Assembly: GCA_014191535.1 (NCBI GenBank)
Contig: BJHC01000097.1
Span: 1-5,887 of the forward strand
Origin: Cyanobium sp.
GTDB taxonomy: Bacteria > Cyanobacteriota > Cyanobacteriia > PCC-6307 > Cyanobiaceae
Direction: 5' to 3'
DNA: 5,887 nt
Both the position numbers and the translations under genes were made by a program. Each line of letters opens with the position of its first letter. Positions within the stretch are counted from its first letter, which is position 1. The notes under the pieces were generated by a model. It was given only the letters and a program-made list of their open reading frames with translations, had not been told where the DNA came from and ran no database searches. Shown piece after piece: positions 1 through 5,842 of this stretch.

Positions 1-432
1 GGGGCTGCGCGGCAGCCAGTCGCCCTTGCTGGCGGCAAAGTCGCGCAGGGCCGGCAGGCCCTCAAACGGATGGCGGTTCAGGCCGCCCAGCTCTAGGCCC
101 AGCATGCCGAGGGCCTGCTCGAGGTCCCGCTGCAGGCCGGCTTCGCTGAGGTCGTTGGTGCTCACGAAACCATCCCGCTGGTTGCGGAAAACACGGATGC
201 CGGCCCCCATGCCGAAGGCCGGGGTGACGCTGGTGATCGTGTCCTGTTCCGCCAACACCCCCAGGTGGTCGGTGCGCTCCAGGAACACCTCCACCAGGTC
301 GGCGCCGGCGGCGCTGCCTGCCCCCAGCAGCGCTTCAAGCCGTGGGGCCCAGCGCTGATCGAGTGGACCGTTCAGCAGGTTGTGCACGGGTGGGGTGCCG
401 TCCGGGGAGACGGCGCGGGAGATGAGGGTCAC
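1..432 (-). CDS. tldD: TldD/PmbA-family metalloprotease, N-terminal part (3' end outside window)
   Basis: Only the first 144 codons are present; the gene runs off the left edge. The protein resembles the N-terminal domain of the TldD/PmbA (TldE) family. Around residues 45-100 there is an acidic beta-strand segment (ADLVEVFLERTD), then FGMGAGIRVFRNQRDGFVST and a DLSEAGL segment, matching the family pattern of a Gly-rich strand followed by a helix. In E. coli TldD and TldE form a heterodimeric zinc protease that degrades unfolded peptides, processes microcin B17 and removes the antitoxin CcdA. The HExxxH metal site would lie beyond the window, so activity cannot be judged. The start is a GTG at 432. 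It is the first start codon after an in-frame TGA that lies inside acsF, and it falls 7 bases after the acsF stop, with no clear Shine-Dalgarno. TldD is favoured over PmbA, but the two are hard to separate from the N-terminus alone. Co-transcription with acsF is likely from the spacing. Confidence 0.85.
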   Translation of the reverse strand, partial: MTLISRAVSPDGTPPVHNLLNGPLDQRWAPRLEALLGAGSAAGADLVEVFLERTDHLGVLAEQDTITSVTPAFGMGAGIRVFRNQRDGFVSTNDLSEAGLQRDLEQALGMLGLELGGLNRHPFEGLPALRDFAASKGDWLPRSP

Positions 433-439
433 GCGCGAC

Positions 440-1561
440 TCAGCGCACGGCCGGTTGGAACTGTTCGCTGCGGATGGGGCTCATCAGGAACAGCTTGGCC
501 ATCTCGGCGGCGTTGGCGGCCCAGAACGGCAGCTTGCGCAGCAGCTTCACCGGGGCGGGAGCGCTGCCCTGGTCGGCGGCGCTGAGCTGGTTGTTGTTGC
601 GGACCAATCGCTCCAGACGCGTGTAGAACTTCGGATGGTCCACATTCAGCACCACGGGGAACACGCGGGCTGAGGTCTCGTTGGTTTTGGCGATCACGTA
701 CTTGTCGTAGTCGCGGGCATCGAGCCCCAGGGCCTCATAGAACTCCTTGCGGGCCACATCGCGCACGTACATGGTGGCGAACACGGCCAGCAGGAAGAAG
801 CGGCACCAGAGGCGGGCGCGCAGGCCGGTGACGCTCTTGGGCTGGGCCTTCATCAGGGCGTCGAAGAAGTCGCCGTGGCGGTTTTCGTCCTGGCACCCGT
901 TCTCGACGAAGTTGAAGATCGGGAAGATCTTGCTGTCGGGGTTCTTCTCGAGATGGCGGAAGATGGCGATGTAGCGCCAGTAGCCGATCTTCTCGGAGAG
1001 ATAGGTGGCGTAGAAGATGTACTCGGGTTTGAAGTAGGTGTAGGCCTTGTTGGCGGTGAGGAAGCCGAGGTCGAGCTGCAGCCCGAAGTCGCTCATCGCC
1101 TTGTTGAGGAAACCGGCATGGCGGGCCTCATCGCGGGCCATGTGGGCGAAGCACTCAGCCAGCAGAGGGTTCTTGGTTTTGATGCGGCGGCTCAGTTCCT
1201 TGTAGAGCAGGAACCCGGAGAACTCGGAGGTGCAGCTCTGCTCCAGAAACTCAACGAACACCTTGCGGGTTTCGGGATCGAGTTTGTCGGCGGCGCCTTC
1301 GAACTCCTCGTTGCGAACGAAGTGGTGTCGGTTGTAATCCTTGCGGAACTCCTCGCAGATGGCCTCGAGTTCCTGGGCGTTGGGGCTGAGGTCCATGGCG
1401 GCCATGGCCTCGAAATCCGTGGTGTAGAACCGCGGGGTGAGGATCGTGTCCTTCACCGGATCCTTGATCGCCGGTGCGTCGGGGCTCCCGATGGCGGCGT
1501 TGCTGGGGCTGGTGGCAGCGTCAGGCGTGGCAACGGCGGTGGGAGGCACCATCGGTGGCAT
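440..1561 (-). CDS. acsF: Magnesium-protoporphyrin IX monomethyl ester (oxidative) cyclase, AcsF
   Basis: AcsF is the oxygen-dependent diiron cyclase that converts Mg-protoporphyrin IX 13-monomethyl ester to divinyl protochlorophyllide, forming the fifth ring of chlorophyll. The 373-residue frame has the family hallmarks: [14 protein letters not shown] (about 37-50), the [12 protein letters not shown] helix (112-123), [11 protein letters not shown] (141-151) and a second iron motif, [14 protein letters not shown] (220-233). E113, E145, H148, E226 and H229 are candidate iron ligands. NNNQLSAAD and the C-terminal SPIRSEQFQ are also family-like. The N-terminal 32 residues are a low-complexity Ala/Pro/Ser stretch, making the protein slightly longer than the roughly 350-360 residues I expect. 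The annotated ATG is at 1561. An ATG three codons in (1552), giving MVPPTAVA, resembles starts I recall in marine Synechococcus and may be the true one. Neither has a Shine-Dalgarno. Two inverted repeats lie just upstream. A Ycf54-type cyclase partner is expected in cyanobacteria but is not in the window. Identification is very secure. Confidence 0.97.
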   Translation of the reverse strand: MPPMVPPTAVATPDAATSPSNAAIGSPDAPAIKDPVKDTILTPRFYTTDFEAMAAMDLSPNAQELEAICEEFRKDYNRHHFVRNEEFEGAADKLDPETRKVFVEFLEQSCTSEFSGFLLYKELSRRIKTKNPLLAECFAHMARDEARHAGFLNKAMSDFGLQLDLGFLTANKAYTYFKPEYIFYATYLSEKIGYWRYIAIFRHLEKNPDSKIFPIFNFVENGCQDENRHGDFFDALMKAQPKSVTGLRARLWCRFFLLAVFATMYVRDVARKEFYEALGLDARDYDKYVIAKTNETSARVFPVVLNVDHPKFYTRLERLVRNNNQLSAADQGSAPAPVKLLRKLPFWAANAAEMAKLFLMSPIRSEQFQPAVR

Positions 1562-1654
1562 CAGATGGACAGAACCTGCATCGTAGGCGGCTTCAGGTTG
1601 CCGCCGGCGCCTCTGTAACTGCTGAAGGCTGGCCCAATGGGCCGCCGGTGCTGC
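1562..1654 (-). other. Intergenic gap upstream of acsF with alternative RNA folds
   Basis: This 93-base gap separates the DUF2996 stop from acsF and probably holds the acsF leader. Read on the minus strand, GGCGGC (1605-1600) pairs with GCCGCC (1591-1586) across the 8-base loop AACCTGAA. The loop bases AACCTG (1599-1594) are also perfectly complementary to CAGGTT (1578-1573), 7 bases after the stem and 11 bases before the ATG at 1561. The two pairings are either mutually exclusive hairpins or the two stems of an H-type pseudoknot; the pseudoknot would have no loop base between the two 5' strands, which is tight. I find no credible -35/-10 pair. A regulatory role is inference only. Confidence 0.35.
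1627..1646 (-). terminator. GC-rich hairpin after the DUF2996 gene, possible terminator or processing site
   Basis: On the minus strand GGCCC ATT GGGCC forms a perfect 5-bp stem with a 3-base loop. It is extended by GGC/GCC arms with one bulged A. It begins about 8 bases after the DUF2996 stop codon. No U-tract follows (TTCAGCAGTTAC), so it is not a canonical intrinsic terminator. It could be a weak terminator, an RNA-stability hairpin or an attenuator between the DUF2996 gene and acsF. Confidence 0.35.
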
Positions 1655-2080
1655 TCAGTTGGCCCCCAGCCACTTCTGGCCGTTGAGCCGCTGCACCAGG
1701 CGCGACACCAGCAGCGCCAGGGTCATTTTTTTCTCATCGATCAGGAACGACTCCAACAGGCTGGGTTCCGCACCCGATTCAGCCAGGGCAATGGTTTTGG
1801 GCGAGCTGATGGCCTCGGCCGTGAAGCAGAGCCAGAAGCGCCGGCCGCCGCTGAGCTGACCCACCACCATCCAGCAGGGGCTCCCCACCACCGGCATGGG
1901 CCCCTGCTCAAAGCTGAGCTCGCAGGCGGGCCCGCCGTAGGCGGCGATCTCCTTCTGCAGTGCCGGAATCAGCAACGTGGGCACAAAGCTGCCGAAGGGC
2001 TGATCCTCCGGGGCCGGTGGCTTGGCTGCCGGTTTGTCGGCCGCGGGCTTCGCGGATGCTGGCTTGGCGGAATCAGTCAC
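1655..2080 (-). CDS. DUF2996 family protein (cyanobacterial, function unknown)
   Basis: This 141-residue soluble protein belongs, from its recognisable C-terminal block, to the cyanobacterial DUF2996 family. The block runs from AESGAEPSLLESFLIDEKKM (about 100-119) through LLVSRLVQRLNGQKWLG (123-139). The folded domain appears to span residues 27-141 and includes a Trp/Phe-rich strand region (PCWMVVGQLSGGRRFWLCF, 68-86). Residues 5-24 are a flexible tail rich in Ala, Lys and Pro with repeated KPA units, and there is no signal peptide or membrane segment. No biochemical role is known to me. The start is a GTG at 2080; AGGGG 9 bases upstream is a possible Shine-Dalgarno. It lies 59 bases after the two-helix membrane protein gene and 93 bases before acsF. 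That placement makes a thylakoid or pigment-related role possible, but this is only guilt by association. Confidence 0.88.
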   Translation of the reverse strand: MTDSAKPASAKPAADKPAAKPPAPEDQPFGSFVPTLLIPALQKEIAAYGGPACELSFEQGPMPVVGSPCWMVVGQLSGGRRFWLCFTAEAISSPKTIALAESGAEPSLLESFLIDEKKMTLALLVSRLVQRLNGQKWLGAN

Positions 2081-2139
2081 CCTCGCTGGCCCCTGGGGTC
2101 ATGTGGATCGGACTTTAGGGAGCCTGGCGCCATCGGCGG

Positions 2140-2625
2140 TCACCAGTCGTCGTCGGCCGGTGCGTTCCAATCCTCAGCACTGGAGCTGGTTGCGCCGCCG
2201 CCTCCGCTTGTCGCGGCTTGCGGTGCCTTGGCGGAGCCGCGGCGGATCACCCGGAACGGCACCGACACGGTGGGTGGTGGGTCGGAGGCGCTGCGGCTGG
2301 GGCCTGCCCAGGGGGTGGATCGGCGCTGTGGCCGCTCAGGTGCGGAGCGTGAGGGGGGCCCGTCATCGGCGCCGCGGCGCACTTGGCGGCGGGGACGCAG
2401 GGCGGTGGGCTGGGTCTGCAGGGCCAGGGCCGCCCCGGCGGCGCTGATGCCGGCCCCTACTGCCACACCGCTGGCCAGCCATCCCCCCAGGGGCCAGGCC
2501 GGGCTGGTCCAGGTGAGCAGCCGCAGGGCCACCCAGGGCCGTGGATTCACGGCGGCGATCAGCAGCACCGCCAGCAGGGGCGAGAGCAGCGGCAGCAACA
2601 ACAGGCGGGTCAGCAGGGCAGGCAC
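2140..2625 (-). CDS. Small membrane protein with LapA-like (DUF1049-type) core and disordered tail
   Basis: The 161-residue product has two predicted membrane helices, about residues 5-26 (Leu-rich) and 44-70 (Ala/Gly-rich). They are joined by NPRPWVALRLLTWTSPAWPLG, which resembles the N-x-x-P-V...L..L-x-W-x-S-P-x-x-P-L-G pattern of LapA/DUF1049 proteins, so a LapA-like fold is suggested but not proven. The Arg-rich stretch after helix 2 (R77-R84) implies that both termini are cytoplasmic. Residues 80-161 are Pro/Ser/Arg-rich and look disordered, but contain two motifs that look selected: VPFRVIRR (122-129) and the Trp/Asp end EDWNAPADDDW (151-161). The start is a GTG at 2625, 13 bases after the ubiX stop. 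A GAGGG partly inside that stop codon, 10 bases from the GTG, could act as ribosome-binding site, which suggests coupling to ubiX. I do not recognise a specific function. Envelope or thylakoid assembly would be a guess. Confidence 0.75.
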   Translation of the reverse strand: MPALLTRLLLLPLLSPLLAVLLIAAVNPRPWVALRLLTWTSPAWPLGGWLASGVAVGAGISAAGAALALQTQPTALRPRRQVRRGADDGPPSRSAPERPQRRSTPWAGPSRSASDPPPTVSVPFRVIRRGSAKAPQAATSGGGGATSSSAEDWNAPADDDW

Positions 2626-2638
2626 GGTGGGTTGACCC

Positions 2639-3265
2639 TCAGGGCTGGATGGGGCCGCTCCAGCGGCGCAGCTGGCCCAGCTCCAAACCGAGGCAATCGA
2701 ACACCCGGATCACCAGAAAGTCCACCATCTCCTCGAGGTTGGTGGGCCGGTGATACCAGGCGGGTACGGGTGGGGCGATGCGGGCCCCGGCTTCCGCCAG
2801 GGCGGTGAGATTGCGCAGGTGCACCAGGTTCCAGGGCAACTCCCGCGGGCAGATCACCAGCGGACGCCCCTCCTTGAGGTGCACATCCGCCGCCCGCTCC
2901 AGCAGGTCGGTGGCCACCCCGCTGGCCATCCGGCCCACCGCACCCATCGAACAAGGGAGGATCACCATGCCGGCCGTGCGATGGCTGCCGCTGGCGATGG
3001 CCGCCGCCTGGTCGCTCCAGCGGTGGCAGCGGAGTGTGCCGGCCTCCGTGCCGGTTTGCTCGCGCCAGAACAGCTGTTGTGCCTGGGGATCCACGGGCAC
3101 CTTGATGCCCAGTTCGGCGAGCCAGACATTGATGGCCCCGCGGCTGACCACCAGATCCACGGTTTCGCCGGCCTCCAGCAGCAGTTGCAGGGCCCGCAGC
3201 GCTAAGGGCTGGGCACTGGCGCCGGAGACCCCCAGCACGATCGGCAGACGCTGCGGGCTGGCCAT
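2639..3265 (-). CDS. ubiX: Flavin prenyltransferase UbiX
   Basis: UbiX joins a dimethylallyl group to FMN to make prenylated FMN, the cofactor of UbiD-type decarboxylases. In cyanobacteria UbiD/UbiX homologues are linked to 4-hydroxybenzoate decarboxylation in plastoquinone synthesis. The 208-residue length is normal. The flavin-binding N-terminus GVSGAS is at 12-17, the PCSMGAVGRMASG loop at 104-116, the LLERAADVHLKEGRPLVICPRE signature at 121-142 and PPVPAWYHRP at 165-174. By my recollection of Pseudomonas UbiX, the residues used in catalysis and phosphate binding are present with a two-residue offset: S17, E51, R124, K131, E142, Y171 and R187, so the enzyme looks intact. The ATG at 3265 lies 3 bases after the stop of the RNase-like gene. 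AAGG (3276-3273), inside the end of that gene, is 7 bases from the ATG, a good Shine-Dalgarno pointing to translational coupling. No ubiD is in the window. Confidence 0.95.
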   Translation of the reverse strand: MASPQRLPIVLGVSGASAQPLALRALQLLLEAGETVDLVVSRGAINVWLAELGIKVPVDPQAQQLFWREQTGTEAGTLRCHRWSDQAAAIASGSHRTAGMVILPCSMGAVGRMASGVATDLLERAADVHLKEGRPLVICPRELPWNLVHLRNLTALAEAGARIAPPVPAWYHRPTNLEEMVDFLVIRVFDCLGLELGQLRRWSGPIQP

Positions 3266-3268
3266 GGA

Positions 3269-5596
3269 TCAGCCTTCGTCGTCGCCCGTGTTGTCGCCGT
3301 CATCGCGGTCATCCCCCTCCGGATCGCTGCCGCCGCGACGGTCGCGGTGGTCGGGAACGTATTCCTCGTAGCCCTCGGGCAGCACCACCGCCAGATCGAT
3401 CTGGTGCCGCAGCACATCGACCTTCTGGATGATCACCTCCACGGCGTCCCCCAGCATGTAGCTGCGGCGGTTTTTGCGCCCCACCAGACGGTTCTGACGG
3501 GAGCGGTACTCGTACCAGTCGTCCTTGAGGGAGCTGACGTGCACCAGGCCCTCCACCTGGGACGGGGGCACCTCGACGAAGAAGCCATAGCTCTGCACGC
3601 CGCTGATCACACCGGTCAGGGTCTGGCCCACCAGGGGCTCCGCCTGCCGGGCCTGGGCCATGGCCAGGGCATCGCTCTGCAGTTCGGTGACAAAGCGGGA
3701 GCGACCATTGAGGCGGTGCAGCAGCGTGCTGCTGCGGCCCTCCTCCAGGGGCGCCAACTGGCTGGGGGTGAGCAGGGGCCAGTCGATCACCCCATGGCTG
3801 CTGTCACCGGCGATGTCCACCCGGGTCTTGTGGCGCACGGAGGGGCGGTCCTTGCCTTCGCTCAGCAGCAGCACCAGCAGGTGCTGGTTCCAGAGGTCGG
3901 CGTAGTGCAGCGCCGGGCAGCTCCAGGGGGCCACGGCCACGGGCTCCGCCGCCAGGGTGTTGGGGCCCGGTTCGGCGCTGAGGGTCACGGGCTTGAGCGG
4001 GTCGCGCAGTTGCTGCTGCAGCACGCGGCTGCGGTCGCTGGCGGCGAAGGCGGTGGCCAGTTCCTGGGCGGTGGCGTTGCCATCGGCCGCCAGCTCCAGG
4101 GGAATCTCCAGGGCCAGGGCCGCCTTGGCCACGTCGTTGAGGGCCTCCGCATCGGGGGCGGGGTTCTGGGCATAGATCGCCGGCAGTTCCAGGGCCGCGC
4201 AATGGCGGCCCAGGGCCCGGTGGGCCGGCAGCAGCAGCTCCCGCAGCAGACCGGCCGGACTCTGGGCCGGATCCAGTTGCACCAGCCAGCCCTGGCGGCT
4301 TTCGTCCGGTTCGGGGATCGCCAGGTCCCCCAGCCCATCAATGGCGGGCATGGCCAGCGCCAGGTCGATCGAACCGGCGCTGAGGCGTCGTTGGCTCAGC
4401 GTTTGGGCCAGGGCGATCAGCTGCTCCAGCAGGGGCAGCTGATCCTTGAGGGCCTTGAGGGCTGCGGGGGTGGTGCGGGCCTTGGGTTTGCGCTCCGCCA
4501 GGGCCTGCAGGCCCTTGGCATCCACAGCGGCGTCCACCTGGATGGTGCTGCGGCAGAAGCGGTAGTGCTGCAGCTCCCCCTCCGGGCTGATCTCGAGGAG
4601 CACGGAGAGGGCAGCGCTGCTGCTCCCGGCCTTGAAGGCAGCGGCCTTGGTGAGGGCTGGGGGTAACAGGGGCACCCAGCTGCTGCCCAGGCAGAGGCTT
4701 TCGCCCTGCTCCCGCAGGAACAGGTCCAGGGGGCTGCCAAAGCCGATGCGTTCAGCGATGGCGGGGGCATGCACCCACAGGCGATGGCCCGCATCGCTGC
4801 TCTCCAGGGAGACCGCCGGCAGGATCGGCGCCTCGCTGCCGTTCCACAGCTCCAGCGCCAGGGTGGGCAGGGCGGTGAGGTCGTCCCGATCCTTGGCCTC
4901 GGGGGTTTTGAGGGTGGCCTTGGGGGCGGCGGGTTGTTCCCGCAGGCCGTGCTTGGTGAGCAGCAAATCCAGATCAGCGGCCGGGCCGGCGTTCACCGCC
5001 AGGCTGCGGGCCACGTGCCCCTGGGGGGCCAGTTGTCCCACGGGGTAGCGATCCACCCGCACCTCCACCACCGACTCCTCGGCGGGCTGCAGGTACTGGC
5101 TGTCGCCGCTGGGCAGCTCGATGCTGGTGAGCAGGCGGTCATCCAGGGGCACCGCCACCAGCCGTTCGTTCTGCTGCTCCACATGGGCCAGCAGGCTGGT
5201 GGTGTTGCGCTCGAGGATGCACTGCACGCCCCCCTCGGGGGAGCGGCGACGGCCCCCCTCCCGGGTGATGCGCACCAACACCCGATCCCCGTTCCAGGCG
5301 TGGTTGAGCTGGTTGTCGCGGATGTAGATGTCTTCGCCGCCGTCATCGCGCAGGGCAAAGCAGAACCCTTTGCTGCTGCAGCGCAGCCGCGCTTCGATCA
5401 GCCCCTCGTCCTCCACCCGGCTGATGCCTTGGTCGTCTTCGGCGAGCACCCCCGCCTTGACCAGGCCGCTGAGGGCAATGCGCAGCAGTTCCTTATCGGC
5501 CTTGGCGCTGATGCCGAGGGCTTTCTCCAGCTTGCTGATGCTGAGCTGCTCGGCGGCGGGCAGCTGGTCGATCAGGGAGGCGACCGTGAATTTCAT
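3269..5596 (-). CDS. rnb: RNase II/RNase R (VacB) family protein with degenerate RNB active site
   Basis: Family members are 3'-5' exoribonucleases. This 775-residue protein shows the RNase R-like order: winged-helix segment (about 1-65), cold-shock-like domains (GFCFALRDDGGEDIYI at 77-92, and about 130-205), RNB-like core (about 235-600), S1 domain (about 655-738: GVISGVQSYGFFVEV, EGLVHVSSL, GDAVEV) and an Asp/Gly-rich acidic tail (749-775). The core aligns by eye with E. coli RNase R: DLTALPTLALELWNG matches DLRDLPLVTIDGEDA, then RLWVHAPAIAERI and GSPLDLFLREQGESL. However, no aspartate occurs from 240 to 267, where the family has IDxxDARDxDDA. Also SCPALHYADL (559-568) replaces TSPIRRYPDL, losing both arginines. 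It is therefore probably not a normal RNase. The gene symbol follows common annotation of the family and does not imply activity; relation to the Synechocystis Zam protein (same family) cannot be decided here. The start is the ATG at 5596, with only a weak GGAAG two bases upstream. Family membership is secure; function is uncertain. Confidence 0.9.
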   Translation of the reverse strand: MKFTVASLIDQLPAAEQLSISKLEKALGISAKADKELLRIALSGLVKAGVLAEDDQGISRVEDEGLIEARLRCSSKGFCFALRDDGGEDIYIRDNQLNHAWNGDRVLVRITREGGRRRSPEGGVQCILERNTTSLLAHVEQQNERLVAVPLDDRLLTSIELPSGDSQYLQPAEESVVEVRVDRYPVGQLAPQGHVARSLAVNAGPAADLDLLLTKHGLREQPAAPKATLKTPEAKDRDDLTALPTLALELWNGSEAPILPAVSLESSDAGHRLWVHAPAIAERIGFGSPLDLFLREQGESLCLGSSWVPLLPPALTKAAAFKAGSSSAALSVLLEISPEGELQHYRFCRSTIQVDAAVDAKGLQALAERKPKARTTPAALKALKDQLPLLEQLIALAQTLSQRRLSAGSIDLALAMPAIDGLGDLAIPEPDESRQGWLVQLDPAQSPAGLLRELLLPAHRALGRHCAALELPAIYAQNPAPDAEALNDVAKAALALEIPLELAADGNATAQELATAFAASDRSRVLQQQLRDPLKPVTLSAEPGPNTLAAEPVAVAPWSCPALHYADLWNQHLLVLLLSEGKDRPSVRHKTRVDIAGDSSHGVIDWPLLTPSQLAPLEEGRSSTLLHRLNGRSRFVTELQSDALAMAQARQAEPLVGQTLTGVISGVQSYGFFVEVPPSQVEGLVHVSSLKDDWYEYRSRQNRLVGRKNRRSYMLGDAVEVIIQKVDVLRHQIDLAVVLPEGYEEYVPDHRDRRGGSDPEGDDRDDGDNTGDDEG

Positions 5597-5721
5597 GACT
5601 TCCGGGAACGTGCCCTGGGACAGGGCTGATCGGGCCGTTTGGCGGGGATGGCTGGCGTCAGCCGGGGGGCTTCTGCTGGGGAGTTCAACCAGGTGGCTTC
5701 AACGGGTGGCAAACAGGTCCT

Positions 5722-5740
5722 GAAGACGGCCAACGCCTTC
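5722..5740 (-). other. Leader hairpin of the RNase-like gene
   Basis: On the minus strand GAAGGCG TTGGC CGTCTTC can form a 7-bp stem (one G-U pair) with a 5-base loop. It would sit about 15 bases from the predicted transcript start, so it could protect the 5' end of the mRNA. No U-tract follows it, which argues against a terminator for the upstream gene. Confidence 0.4.
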
Positions 5741-5761
5741 GGGATCTTTTGCAACACACCA

Positions 5762-5789
5762 ACTGTACTCAGCTGTTCGTCCCTGCCAA
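5762..5789 (-). promoter_or_regulatory. Candidate sigma70-type promoter for the RNase-like gene
   Basis: Read on the minus strand, TTGGCA (5789-5784, 5 of 6 matches to TTGACA) is followed after 16 bases by TACAGT (5767-5762, 4 of 6 matches to TATAAT). The predicted transcription start is near 5755, giving a leader of about 160 bases before the ATG at 5596. It lies in the only sizeable gap upstream of the tight gene cluster. In GC-rich sequence such a pair is suggestive but could arise by chance. Confidence 0.4.
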
Positions 5790-5807
5790 CCGTGCCGGAG
5801 GGGCGGA

Positions 5808-5837
5808 GGCCAGACCAGACCAGGCCAGGCCAGGCTA
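5808..5837. repeat. Tandem pentanucleotide repeat, six units
   Basis: Six successive 5-base units read GGCCA, GACCA, GACCA, GGCCA, GGCCA, GGCTA on the plus strand (consensus GRCYA; TRGYC on the minus strand). The array starts 6 bases past the stop codon of the upstream gene and ends about 20 bases before the candidate -35 box. A slippage-generated microsatellite is the simplest explanation. Confidence 0.75.
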
Positions 5838-5842
5838 GACCC

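Larger units (their letters stand above)
5597..5842. other. Intergenic region and probable leader of the RNase-like gene
   Basis: This 246-base stretch is the longest without a supported gene. From right to left on the minus strand it holds a pentanucleotide repeat right after the upstream stop, a candidate promoter, and about 160 bases of leader. Besides the hairpin annotated at 5722-5740, GGCTG ACGC CAGCC (5663-5650) forms a short GC hairpin. A frame beginning with GTG at 5757 stays open through the leader and ends in TCATGA, overlapping the start codon at 5596. It has no Shine-Dalgarno and its 54-residue product matches nothing I know, so it is not called as a gene. Confidence 0.6.

Noticed and set aside
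875..1618. Plus-strand open frame opposite acsF
   Set aside because: It is rich in Gly, Val and Glu, as the complement of acsF codons would be, and has no domain; acsF is unambiguous.
1562..1654. A promoter for acsF (TACAGA near 1610 or TACGAT near 1582 as -10)
   Set aside because: No acceptable -35 box lies 16-18 bases upstream of either hexamer, so I do not call a promoter here even though one may exist.
2081..2139. A promoter in the gap before the DUF2996 gene (TAAAGT as -10)
   Set aside because: The sequence 16-17 bases upstream is GC-only with no -35 resemblance.
1637..2635. Plus-strand open frame of 332 codons opposite the DUF2996 and LapA-like genes
   Set aside because: It spans two minus-strand genes and their gap, is rich in Gly, Arg and Ala, and has no recognisable motif.
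3347..4666. Long plus-strand open frame (439 codons) opposite the RNase-like gene
   Set aside because: It is Gly/Gln/His/Leu-rich with no recognisable domain and lies entirely antisense to a clear family member. Such frames are expected opposite GC-rich genes.
3269..5596. The RNase-like gene as a decayed pseudogene
   Set aside because: The frame is intact over 775 codons, the CSD and S1 domains look normal, and the active-site changes are clean substitutions flanked by conserved alignment, which fits functional divergence better than decay.
4769..5629. Plus-strand open frame (286 codons) opposite the N-terminal half of the RNase-like gene
   Set aside because: Composition is antisense-like and there is no family resemblance; the minus-strand product explains the region.
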